This document shows positions 34,129 to 41,886 of a DNA stretch of 64,000 nucleotides, piece by piece (the stretch's first letter is position 1; each line of letters begins with the position of its first letter). The notes beneath the pieces are model-generated. The model was given only the letters and a program-made list of their open reading frames with translations, ran no database searches and was not told the DNA's origin. The stretch comes from Klebsiella pneumoniae. Lineage in GTDB: Bacteria > Myxococcota_A > UBA796 > SXON01. The position numbers and the translations under genes were made by a program. The stretch spans positions 62,001-126,000 of the forward strand of contig CAMAWH010000009.1 in NCBI GenBank assembly GCA_945861635.1, given 5' to 3'.

Positions 34129-34817
34129 GGCCGGTCTCCCGCGAGCGCAGTCTCGAGCCTCGACGCCAAGGCGGCCGCCACAGCGTCATGCACACGGCGC
34201 GGCCGCGCCAATGGTACCGGAAGGTCGAGGAGAACCCTGAGCGGCGGCCCGTCCACGGCCACCACTCGGTCGGCGAGCAGCACCGCATCGTCCAACTCGT
34301 GGGTGACGAGGATCACCGTCCACTTCTCGCTTGCCTGCAGGGCCAGGAAGGCCTGCTGGACGCTGCGTCGCGTCATGCTGTCGAGCGCGGCGAACGCCTC
34401 GTCGAGCAAGACAAGTTCGGGCTGAGCGACCAGCGCTCGGGCGAGCGAGGCCCGCATTCGCTGGCCCCCGCTCAACGCGCTCGGGAGCTTGCCGGCGTGC
34501 TCCGTCAGGCCGACTTTCGCCAAGGCAACGTCAATGTCACCGATGGGTCCGAACGTTCCCGGTATTGCGACGTTAGCCCGCAGGTTGAGCCACGGCAGGA
34601 GTGCGGCGTCCTGAAACACAAATGATTTGCGTCGAGGTACGCCAGAAATCTTCCCGCCGTCGAGCGGGCGGAGCCCCGCAACCAGACGCAGGAGCGTACT
34701 TTTTCCGCAGCCCGACCGCCCGACGATCGCCGTGATCGCGCCCATCTCGAATTCGAGGTCGAGCCCATCGACGAGGGCCGCGCCTTCCGGCGCGTACCGG
34801 ACCGCCTCGAGCTTCAC
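34125..34817 (-). CDS. ABC transporter ATPase (importer)
   Basis: Walker A GRSGCGKST, Q-loop VFQDAALLPWLNL, signature LSGGQRMRAS, Walker B LVLLDEAFAALD and switch His (THELDDA) are all present in 230 residues. It matches the SsuB/TauB/ThiZ class. It overlaps folE upstream and the permease downstream by 4 bases each, so folE and the importer are translated as one unit. Confidence 0.94.
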   Translation of the reverse strand: MKLEAVRYAPEGAALVDGLDLEFEMGAITAIVGRSGCGKSTLLRLVAGLRPLDGGKISGVPRRKSFVFQDAALLPWLNLRANVAIPGTFGPIGDIDVALAKVGLTEHAGKLPSALSGGQRMRASLARALVAQPELVLLDEAFAALDSMTRRSVQQAFLALQASEKWTVILVTHELDDAVLLADRVVAVDGPPLRVLLDLPVPLARPRRVHDAVAAALASRLETALAGDRP

Positions 34818-35314
34818 CGGGTGAGCAGCGCGACGTCAAAGCCGCCACGCACCGCCAGCGTTTCAACGGTGCCGGCACTTTCCGCCCCGCGCATCTCCAT
34901 GCACAGTTGACGTGCCCGCAAGACGACGCCCACGGGCGCACCGAGCGCCGCGTGCAAATGGTCCGCAAGCTGCGCGCCGAGCCGCTCCTGAAGTTGCGGC
35001 TGCCGCGCGAAATGTCGTAACGCGCGCGCTATTGCGCCCAACCCGGCGATTCGCTCCCCCGGAACGTACGCGATGTCCGCCGACCCAAAAAAGGGAAGGA
35101 GATGGTGCGCGCACAGCGAGTGGAATGGAAGGGCGCGCAGGATCACGAGGTCGTGGGCAGGTGCGGCGAAGGTGTCGAGTAGAGGGAGGGGCTTGCCGGG
35201 CGAGAAGTCGCGTAAAACCGTCGCAAATCGGTCCGCGGCATCTGCGCACTCGGGGTCCGCCGAAAAGCCGAGGCTGCTCAAGAGCGCGTCGAGACTCGGG
35301 TCGTCGGCGCTCAT
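34814..35314 (-). CDS. folE: GTP cyclohydrolase I homologue with altered active-site residues
   Basis: The 166 residues contain the FolE core: HSLCAHHLLPFFG (zinc Cys and His, with the Glu of E. coli CEHH changed to Ala), AYVPGERIAGLGAIARALRHFA, PQLQERL and RQLCMEMRGAES. In E. coli the segment is HYC, where His179 is the general acid/base and Cys181 a zinc ligand; here that His is Gln. Zinc ligands are kept. The N-terminus is shorter than usual. Known His179 mutants release the ring-opened formamidopyrimidine intermediate, so this protein may not make dihydroneopterin triphosphate. Overlaps MOSC and ATPase genes. Confidence 0.85.
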   Translation of the reverse strand: MSADDPSLDALLSSLGFSADPECADAADRFATVLRDFSPGKPLPLLDTFAAPAHDLVILRALPFHSLCAHHLLPFFGSADIAYVPGERIAGLGAIARALRHFARQPQLQERLGAQLADHLHAALGAPVGVVLRARQLCMEMRGAESAGTVETLAVRGGFDVALLTR

Positions 35315-35844
35315 ATCCGCGTCACGACGATACGATCGCCCTTCGCCACGTCACCGTCGACGAGAACGCGGGCGTGGATGCCCCGAAGGCGGAGGTGCCC
35401 GAATTCGGGCAAACGTGTCATGTCCAAAGCAGCCTGGCCCGCGCGGGCCTTAAACTTATTGCATCCGGTATGCGGTTTCGAGGTGACCTCTACGATTGCG
35501 CTTCCGATGCCGAGGCGGGAGCCGGCGGGGAGATTTTCCTCGGAAAGGTCGAGCGTCACAAAAAGGTTATCGCCAAAACGCGCGATATCTCCGTCGACCG
35601 CCATCAACTCGGCGACATCGGCGCGCATGATCGTTACCTGGGATTGCACGTTCGGGCTGGCGTGCAACGACCATCGATCGCCGACTACGCCGAGCGCCGT
35701 GGTCAGGCGTACCGCGTCGGGCAGCACGCGTTGTTCCCCCTGGCGACGAACAACGACGAGGCGCACCGCGCCGATATCCACGGGCGGGGCGGGTAGTTTG
35801 GCAAAGCCGGCGGTCAGCGCGGCAGGGTCGAGTTGCGCCACCAC
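35311..35844 (-). CDS. MOSC-domain protein
   Basis: The GTG at 35844 gives MVAQLDPAALTAGF. The 177 residues form a MOSC beta-barrel: GEQRVLPDAVRLTTALGVVGDRW, then the conserved late segment TSKPHTGCNKFKARAG with the reactive Cys used for sulfur carrying in MOSC proteins. MOSC proteins transfer sulfur or bind molybdenum cofactor. It is the first gene of a four-gene, base-overlapped set with folE and the importer, which points to pterin-related sulfur or cofactor chemistry; this is inference. Confidence 0.85.
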   Translation of the reverse strand: MVAQLDPAALTAGFAKLPAPPVDIGAVRLVVVRRQGEQRVLPDAVRLTTALGVVGDRWSLHASPNVQSQVTIMRADVAELMAVDGDIARFGDNLFVTLDLSEENLPAGSRLGIGSAIVEVTSKPHTGCNKFKARAGQAALDMTRLPEFGHLRLRGIHARVLVDGDVAKGDRIVVTRI

Positions 35845-35847
35845 GAT

Positions 35848-35857
35848 GGGTTAACCC
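35848..35857. promoter_or_regulatory. Palindrome GGGTTAACCC in a divergent gap
   Basis: A perfect 10-bp palindrome in the 33-base gap between the MOSC and TPR starts. It could be an operator serving both; no supporting copies nearby. Confidence 0.25.
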
Positions 35858-35877
35858 CGCCGCGTCCCGAGGGTCAG

Positions 35878-37131
35878 ATGTCCGACGCCGGAGTTGGCGC
35901 CCAGAAACTGCACGCCGCGCTCACGGCGCTCCAAGCCGGACACGGCGAGGGAGCACAGAGAGAGGCTATGGCGGCATTAGAGACCTTCACCGCGGTGAAT
36001 GACCGTACCGGCGCCGCCGCGGCGCATCAGGTGCTTGCGATTGTTGCCGTCGGGGAGGGGCGGCTCGAGGACGCGTGCGCGCACGTGGACAGCGCGATTC
36101 CGCTTCGCGAAAGTACGGGCGATTGGGAGGGCGTTTCGTCGCTTTGGCAGGAGCGGATGGAGCTCTGTTTGCGAAATGGAGACGTGCCCGGCGCGCGGGC
36201 GTCGGCCGAGCGTCAAGTGGAGGCATCCACGCGCACGACCGACAAGGAGGGGAAGGCCCATGCCCTGCACCAACTCGCGCAGTTGCTCCTTCAAACCGGG
36301 GACGATGGCCGCGCGGAGGCCATGGTCAACGACGCCATCTGGCAGCTTGACGGCCCGCAGTTCGCCCGCGCGCGGTCGGCGATGCACCTACTGTATGCCA
36401 ACATCTGGCTCTCCCGCGGCGACACGGAACGGGCAATCGGTCAGGCGCGCACCGGCCTTGAGCAAGCGCGCGTCGCGAAAAGTCGCCCGGCTGAAGTCGA
36501 CGCGATTCAGCAATGCGGCGTCATTCATGCAACGGCCGGGGAATACGCGCCTGCGCAGAAAGCGCTGAACGAGGCGCTCGTGGGGCGCGAGCTGATGAAG
36601 GACGGGGAAGGGAAGGCGCAAGTGCTCAAGGAGCTCGGTGGCGTCGAACTCGCGCGGGGGGATGTCGATGCGGCGCTCGGTCATTTCGGGTACGCGGCGC
36701 GATGCCTTCGGGAGGTTGGCAATTTCGTGGGTGAGGTCACGATGCTGCAGTTGCTCCAATCGTCGGGAGAGGCGAATGAACGGAACGACGTCGCGGCTCA
36801 GGCCGCGCACGACATCATCGAGGCGGTGCGGAAGACGGGTGATCGGGAAGCGGAGGCAGGCGCGCACTTTTCGCTTGCGACACGTTTGGCGGGCCAGGCC
36901 GATCTCGAGGGTGCGATCAAGCATTTCAATATTGCCACGGAGATCCAGGAGGTGCTGGGGCTCCCGCATGAGGCGGCGGTGAGCCGCGGGATGATGGGTC
37001 AGGTGCTCGTCGCTGCCGGCCGAAAGGAGGAAGGAATGGTCGCGCTCAAAGCGAGCCTCGAACGCCTTGATGCGCTGGGGAGCGAGGCCGCGGCGGTTGT
37101 TCGCGAGGTTCTCGCCGAGGTGTCCAAGTGA
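35878..37131 (+). CDS. Tetratricopeptide repeat protein
   Basis: ATG 35878 with GAGGG about 5 bases upstream. The 417 residues are almost entirely TPR helices (repeats such as EGRLEDACAHVDSAIPLRES and ADVEGAIKHFNIATEIQEV), with no signal peptide. It is probably a cytosolic scaffold. The GTG of the HAD gene overlaps its stop by 4 bases. Confidence 0.85.
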   Translation: MSDAGVGAQKLHAALTALQAGHGEGAQREAMAALETFTAVNDRTGAAAAHQVLAIVAVGEGRLEDACAHVDSAIPLRESTGDWEGVSSLWQERMELCLRNGDVPGARASAERQVEASTRTTDKEGKAHALHQLAQLLLQTGDDGRAEAMVNDAIWQLDGPQFARARSAMHLLYANIWLSRGDTERAIGQARTGLEQARVAKSRPAEVDAIQQCGVIHATAGEYAPAQKALNEALVGRELMKDGEGKAQVLKELGGVELARGDVDAALGHFGYAARCLREVGNFVGEVTMLQLLQSSGEANERNDVAAQAAHDIIEAVRKTGDREAEAGAHFSLATRLAGQADLEGAIKHFNIATEIQEVLGLPHEAAVSRGMMGQVLVAAGRKEEGMVALKASLERLDALGSEAAAVVREVLAEVSK

Positions 37132-37877
37132 GGAAGGCCCGCGGCTACGCCCCGCTTGAGACGAGCAAAACCGATCTGGCGCTCGTGCGCCGCATCGTCG
37201 ATCACGCGCGCACGCACGGTCGCGGCTGGGTGGCCGGGTTTGACCTGGATGGTTGCCTGTTCGACACGCGTCCGCGGCAGGTCCATATCTTCCGTGAGTT
37301 GGCCTCGCAGCGCGGGTGGGCGGCGCTCACGCGCGTCAACGCAGAGCATTTCCTCGATTGGTCCCTGCGGAACACGATGGCGAACGCGGGACTACCGACG
37401 AGCTGGATCGACGACAAGTACCCCGTCGTGCGAAAATTCTGGGAGGACAGGTTCTTCGCCGGAGAGTACGTCCTGTACGACCATGCGATGCCGGGCGCTG
37501 CCCGACTGGTGCGCGCGGTTCACGACGCGGGATTGGAGGTCGTGTACCTCACCGGTCGCGACATCAAGATGCGCCTCGGCACCGAGGAGGCGCTGCGTCG
37601 GTTTGGCTTTCCCTACGATCGGCCCGCCGCCACTTTGCTCACGAAGCCAACGTTTGAGATGGATGATACGGAGTTCAAACATTCCGCAATGGAGACGATC
37701 GGTCGCCTCGGCGAGGTCGCGATCTACCTCGACAACGAGCCGGCGAATGTGAATCTCTTCCGAGACCGTCATCCGGACGCCCTGGTTGTTTTCGTGGAGA
37801 CGGACCACTCGCCGAAGCCCGTCGAGCCGGCTGCCGGGATTCCATGGCTCCGGAGCTTTCTGACGGAAGCGGTCTGA
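37128..37877 (+). CDS. HAD-superfamily hydrolase
   Basis: GTG start overlapping the TPR stop (GTGA). HAD motifs are in order: FDLDGCLFDT (nucleophile Asp and proton-donor Asp), VVYLTGRD (motif II Thr), LTKPTFEMDD with Lys, and AIYLDNEPAN (motif III/IV Asp). 249 residues; a cap of about 100 residues sits between motif I and II. Phosphatase activity is likely; substrate unknown. Confidence 0.85.
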   Translation: MRKARGYAPLETSKTDLALVRRIVDHARTHGRGWVAGFDLDGCLFDTRPRQVHIFRELASQRGWAALTRVNAEHFLDWSLRNTMANAGLPTSWIDDKYPVVRKFWEDRFFAGEYVLYDHAMPGAARLVRAVHDAGLEVVYLTGRDIKMRLGTEEALRRFGFPYDRPAATLLTKPTFEMDDTEFKHSAMETIGRLGEVAIYLDNEPANVNLFRDRHPDALVVFVETDHSPKPVEPAAGIPWLRSFLTEAV

Positions 37878-37886
37878 CGAAGGCGA

Positions 37887-39386
37887 CTATCCGCCGACCG
37901 CGTACTTCAGCGCGCGGTTCGTCGCGTCGTAATAGGTGATGTGAACGGTGTCCGTACTGTCGATCGCGATCGACGGCTGGATTCCGAGGTCACCGTCGTC
38001 GTCCACCGTGATCACGGTCCATCCGCTCGCTTCGTCCACGGCAACCTTCAGATCGCCGTTGGACTCGTCATAATAGGCGATCCAAGCCTGGTCGAGCGAG
38101 TCGAATGCGAGCGCGGCATACGCACCGACATTCCCGGTGGAATCAATCGTTTCGTTCGTCCAAACGTCTGAACTGTCACGACATGCCAGCCGTAGGTCGG
38201 CGCTCGCCTGAATCTGGTACGCGACGCAAGGCGTATCGTCGCTCTTCAGCGCAATCGACGTGTACCAGCCTTCGCTATCCACGGGGTCGGAAAACGTAGC
38301 TTCGATGGGCAGAGCGTACTGGACTTCGTGGGCCGTCAACCCGTCGTCGAAGTAGGCAATGTGGTCGGACCCGGAAACGTCGATCGCAATCGAAGTGAAA
38401 TAGCCGGTCGGGCCCGTCCAGTTGATATCGATATCCGTGTAAATAGCAACGCCAAAGCTGGTGTAGTCGGCAAGGATGGGCACCCCGTTGTATGCGTCCA
38501 TGTAGGCGAAGGACGGCAGGTTGGTGTCGTCGACCGCGATGCTCACATAGTCACCGACTTGGGTGGAGTCGCTGCTTGTTCCGTCATCGACCAGATAGCC
38601 GGTGTCCCACGTACCACCGGCGTCCATCCAGGCGAAATCCAGTTCGACGTAGCCGCCGTACTCCCACGTGTAGGCCACTTGCAACTCGTCGGCCGCGTCC
38701 ATGACGGCGTCCAGAGAGGTGCCCGACCAACTGTCGGTTATGATGTCCGTGCCGCCATCCCATCCCGACGAATCAAGATGGTCGTACCGGATGTACCCGA
38801 CGTCGAGGTCCGTGTAGACGACGTGCACTTCGTCCAACGAGTCCACAGTGACGGCGGAGGGGCTGCCGCAGTCGCAGGAGTCGTCAATCGTCTCGACTTC
38901 AAAGCGTTCGTCCGTCGCGCCGTCGCAGTCGTTGTCGATGCCGTCCACGACTTCGTCCGCGTCGGGCGAGACGGCGTCGTCCTCGTCATCGCAGTCACCT
39001 GAATCGGGCGTGTAGCCATCCGCGTCGGGGTCGCTGTCTGCAGTTCTCGGGTCGCAGTCGTTGTCGACGCCGTCGTAGGTCACTTCCGTCGCGTCGGGTG
39101 CGGCGTCGCCGTCCTTGTCGTCACAGTCGCCCTCGTTTTCCGTGTAGCCATCCCCGTCGTCATCGGTGTCGTCCGGTCCCGGACCCGTGTCGGTATCGGC
39201 ATCGGCGTCGGCATCCGCATCGGCGTCGGCATCCGCATCGGCGTCGGCGTCCGCGTCGGCATCAGCATCCGTGTCGGCATCACCGGTTGCGTCGTCGGTG
39301 TCGCCCTCTTTGCCGGGCGTGCCGCCATTTCCGAGAAATCCGTCCGAACATCCGGCGATGACCAGGAGCAAGGTGAGGCGAGTCAT
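37887..39386 (-). CDS. MopE-type Asp-rich lipoprotein
   Basis: ATG 39386 begins MTRLTLLLVIAGC (lipobox, Cys at 13). A long Asp-Ala/Asp-Thr repeat (about residues 35-65) follows, then two MopE-like repeats with DCDD...DNDCD (the putative metal-binding motif of PF11617) at about 75-140. The remaining 350 residues are beta-rich repeats of about 40-45 residues (for example VDSLDEVHVVYTDLD, IAVDDTNLPSFAYMD), resembling a propeller. It should be a calcium-binding surface protein. The reverse strand shows only low-complexity shadow frames. Confidence 0.8.
   Translation of the reverse strand: MTRLTLLLVIAGCSDGFLGNGGTPGKEGDTDDATGDADTDADADADADADADADADADADADADTDTGPGPDDTDDDGDGYTENEGDCDDKDGDAAPDATEVTYDGVDNDCDPRTADSDPDADGYTPDSGDCDDEDDAVSPDADEVVDGIDNDCDGATDERFEVETIDDSCDCGSPSAVTVDSLDEVHVVYTDLDVGYIRYDHLDSSGWDGGTDIITDSWSGTSLDAVMDAADELQVAYTWEYGGYVELDFAWMDAGGTWDTGYLVDDGTSSDSTQVGDYVSIAVDDTNLPSFAYMDAYNGVPILADYTSFGVAIYTDIDINWTGPTGYFTSIAIDVSGSDHIAYFDDGLTAHEVQYALPIEATFSDPVDSEGWYTSIALKSDDTPCVAYQIQASADLRLACRDSSDVWTNETIDSTGNVGAYAALAFDSLDQAWIAYYDESNGDLKVAVDEASGWTVITVDDDGDLGIQPSIAIDSTDTVHITYYDATNRALKYAVGG
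39188..39282. repeat. Asp-Ala-encoding short tandem repeat
   Basis: Tandem units with a roughly 18-base period (CATCGGCGTCGGCATCCG with variants) inside the MopE-type gene; reads as (Asp-Ala)n on the minus strand. Copy number may vary by slippage. Not a CRISPR array: there are no spacers. Confidence 0.85.
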
Positions 39387-39410
39387 GGTCGACGTCCTGA
39401 AAAGTCGCGC

Positions 39411-39451
39411 ATGGTCACACGTTTGACGCCCGTTGTCAAGGTCGCTACGGG
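39411..39451. promoter_or_regulatory. Back-to-back divergent promoters with inverted-repeat -35 elements
   Basis: TTGAC-GCCCGTT-GTCAA is an inverted repeat (39423-39439). Minus strand: TTGACA (39439-39434), 17 bases, GACCAT, leading to the MopE-type lipoprotein. Plus strand: TTGACG (39423-39428), 17 bases, TACGGG, leading to the SGNH gene. The -35 elements are good and the -10 elements weak. Confidence 0.4.
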
Positions 39452-39456
39452 GCGGC

Positions 39457-40425
39457 ATGACGCCGCTCCGCCGACTGTTTTTCGCAGGCATCGTCGGCAT
39501 GGTGGGCGTGGCCGCGGGAGAGGCGGGCGCGCGCGCTTTTGTATACTCCGCCGGTCAGGCCTCGATCCCCGACGACCAGGTGCGCATGCATGTTGCGATG
39601 GGGGCGATGAAGTATGACGCGCTCCTGGGATGGACCTGGTCCACGCTCCCGCAGCCGCAGTTCAACATCGACGCCAACGGATTCCGGTATGGAACGCCGC
39701 TCCTCCAGGGCAAGCGCCCCGGTCAGATTCGTGCGTTCACCCTTGGGGATTCGCAAACCTACGGCGCAGGTCTGGAGTGGAATCAGACGTACGCAGCCGT
39801 CGCGGAAACGGAGCTTCGCGCCCGCGGATTTGACGTGCAGCTCATCAACGCCGCAATTTCGGGGTACGGCTCGCTGCAGGCCCTTCGACTGTTCGAGAAC
39901 AGGCTGCACGTGTGGAACCCCGATTATTTGGTGGTGGATTGTCGTCCGTTCGACCAGCCACGGGAGACGAACGTGCCGCATCAGGTCGGCGTTGCGCGCC
40001 TCCTCGATCCCATCCTGTTCAACAGTAAGCTGTATTATCTACTGCGCTTCTCCATCGAACTCCTGCGCCCGGACGGTGCCGCACGGATGGCTCCGAACGC
40101 CGAGGCCGACCCCGCACGATTTGGCAACCACCACCTGCTCATCCAACGCGCCGCTCGGTACGGTGTCAGCGTGATCTTCCTCGACTATCCCTTCTGGGAC
40201 AAGAATGGCAATATTCGTCAGTTGGCACCTCCAGAAAAGCTGCCGATCGGAGCCGTGATCGCGCCAGTCACGGCGGCGCTGACGGCTTCGGGAATCGCTC
40301 CCGACCAACTGTTCCTCGATAACAACCACCTGTCTGTCGCGGGCTCGGCCATCGTCGGTCGGGCGCTCGCGGACACTTTGGCACCGTTGTTTCCGATGAC
40401 CGCGAGGGAAGGAGCGTTGCCCTGA
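39457..40425 (+). CDS. SGNH-hydrolase-like membrane-anchored protein
   Basis: ATG 39457 begins MTPLRRLFFAGIVGMVGVAAG, an N-terminal signal or anchor. The nucleophile block is TLGDSQTYGAGL (GDS), Asn appears in the expected oxyanion region (NAAISGYGSLQ), and the last block reads LDNNHLSVAGS, the DxxH pair. 322 residues. Such proteins remove or add acyl groups on cell-surface glycans or lipids. Its stop overlaps the probable CTG start of the radical SAM gene, so the two act together. Confidence 0.85.
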   Translation: MTPLRRLFFAGIVGMVGVAAGEAGARAFVYSAGQASIPDDQVRMHVAMGAMKYDALLGWTWSTLPQPQFNIDANGFRYGTPLLQGKRPGQIRAFTLGDSQTYGAGLEWNQTYAAVAETELRARGFDVQLINAAISGYGSLQALRLFENRLHVWNPDYLVVDCRPFDQPRETNVPHQVGVARLLDPILFNSKLYYLLRFSIELLRPDGAARMAPNAEADPARFGNHHLLIQRAARYGVSVIFLDYPFWDKNGNIRQLAPPEKLPIGAVIAPVTAALTASGIAPDQLFLDNNHLSVAGSAIVGRALADTLAPLFPMTAREGALP

Positions 40426-41786
40426 TCGACCTGCTCCTGACGCACGCATACGTCCTCGCGCGGGATCCGCACGAGGCCGAATTGATGCGCCCGTTTCCTC
40501 CGCTGGGGCTCCAGTATCTCGTTGCGTACTTGCGGCAGCGTGGGCGATCGGTGGAATGGTGGGACAGCACGTTCGCAGGGGATGACCTGACGGCTCCGCT
40601 GGCTGAGAATCCACGGGTCGTGGGGTTCTACGGGCATACCATCACCCGTCCGCACACCCGCGAACTCGTTCGCCGGTGTGTCGCCGAGGGGAGGCGCGTG
40701 ATTGCCGGCGGCCCCGACCCGGTACAGTACCTCGAAGACTACCTGGCCATGGGCGTCGAGGTCGTCGTGATCGGCGAGGGGGAGCGTACGGTAGCGGATC
40801 TGTTGGATCATCTGGCGGCAAACCAATGGGTGTGGGACGTAGAACGCCTCCGTGACATCGATGGCATCGCGTTCCTGGAGCCCGCCGGATCGGTCGTTCG
40901 GACCCGCCCACGCGCGTTGATCCGGAAGCTCGACGAACTGCCGTGGCCGCATCGTGACCGCGCCGGCCTCGCCGGGTACCTCTCCGCGTGGAAAGCTCGC
41001 CACGGTGAAACGGCCTTGTCGCTGACGACATCGCGCGGCTGCCCGTACCACTGCACCTGGTGTAGCAAACAGGTCTACGGCGATACGTTCCGCCGACGAG
41101 ACGTGGACGAGGTCCTGAACGAAGTTGAATACCTGCGCGACACGTGGTCTCCCGATCAACTTTGGTTCGTGGACGATATGTTCACCATCAATCGCAAATG
41201 GGTGGAACGGTTTTGTGCGCGCAAGGTCACGCGTGACATCGTGATGCCGTTCTATTTGATCGGCCGCGCGGAAACGCTCGACCCTGCTCTGTTGGAACAA
41301 CTCGCGCGAGCGGGTTGTTCCCGCATCTTCCTCTCCGCCGAAAGCGGCGCCGACCATGTGCTCGACGCCATGAAAAAAGGTACGAGCGTGGCGGAGATCG
41401 ATCGTGCCGGCGAACAACTACGCGCGGCGGGAATTGAATTGGGCGTTTTCGTAATGCTCGGATACCCGGGCGAAGAGAAGCGGGACATCCTCGCCACCCG
41501 AGACATGCTGCGGCGCCTCGATCCCGCCGTGACCCTGCTCTCGGTCGCCCATCCGATGAAAGGCACGGCCTTCTACGACTCCGTCTCTGAACGGATCACG
41601 GGGGAGAGCGGCGGCCGCCTGCTGTTTCACATGCGCTACTCGGCCCGCGTCTATGGCGTTGCGCAGAAGATGATCTGGGCGGATTGCGAGCTGCGTTCGG
41701 CGCTGGCGGCGCGTGACCCGATCCGCGCACTGCGTGCATCTGTTCGCTATCCGTTATGGAGGGCGGCGTTCGCGGCGTTGAGCTGA
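40422..41786 (+). CDS. B12-binding radical SAM protein with probable CTG start
   Basis: The reading frame extends upstream of the first ATG (40485) to a CTG at 40422 giving LIDLLLTHAYVLARDPHEAE, exactly where homologous B12 radical SAM proteins begin with Met-Ile-Asp. An AAGGAG lies 7 bases upstream of the CTG, and CTGA overlaps the previous stop as ATGA does elsewhere here. The SAM cluster motif is RGCPYHCTWC (CX3CX2C). Downstream motifs: WFVDDMFTI, ILFLSAESGADHVLDAM-like region and MLGYPGE. It resembles the protein at 55658. 454 residues. Substrate unknown. Confidence 0.85.
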   Translation: MIDLLLTHAYVLARDPHEAELMRPFPPLGLQYLVAYLRQRGRSVEWWDSTFAGDDLTAPLAENPRVVGFYGHTITRPHTRELVRRCVAEGRRVIAGGPDPVQYLEDYLAMGVEVVVIGEGERTVADLLDHLAANQWVWDVERLRDIDGIAFLEPAGSVVRTRPRALIRKLDELPWPHRDRAGLAGYLSAWKARHGETALSLTTSRGCPYHCTWCSKQVYGDTFRRRDVDEVLNEVEYLRDTWSPDQLWFVDDMFTINRKWVERFCARKVTRDIVMPFYLIGRAETLDPALLEQLARAGCSRIFLSAESGADHVLDAMKKGTSVAEIDRAGEQLRAAGIELGVFVMLGYPGEEKRDILATRDMLRRLDPAVTLLSVAHPMKGTAFYDSVSERITGESGGRLLFHMRYSARVYGVAQKMIWADCELRSALAARDPIRALRASVRYPLWRAAFAALS

Positions 41787-41873
41787 GCGGTTCGGGACCC
41801 AGGCATAATTTCGCCGAACGGGAAACCGGATGCGACTATTTCGCATCGTTCTCCCTCCCGGCTCCCTTCCCGT

Positions 41874-41879
41874 TACAAT
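41874..41879 (+). promoter_or_regulatory. -10 element (TACAAT) for fbp, probably leaderless
   Basis: TACAAT (5 of 6 to consensus) ends 7 bases before the ATG at 41887. No clear -35 and no Shine-Dalgarno, which fits a message starting at or near the ATG. Confidence 0.35.
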
Positions 41880-41886
41880 CGCGCTC

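Noticed and set aside
39188..39282. CRISPR-like direct repeats
   Set aside because: Units are contiguous with no spacers and are in frame with a coding sequence.
39098..39426. Plus-strand frames rich in Arg/His or Ser/Ala
   Set aside because: They are the reverse reading of the Asp-Ala repeat in the MopE-type lipoprotein.
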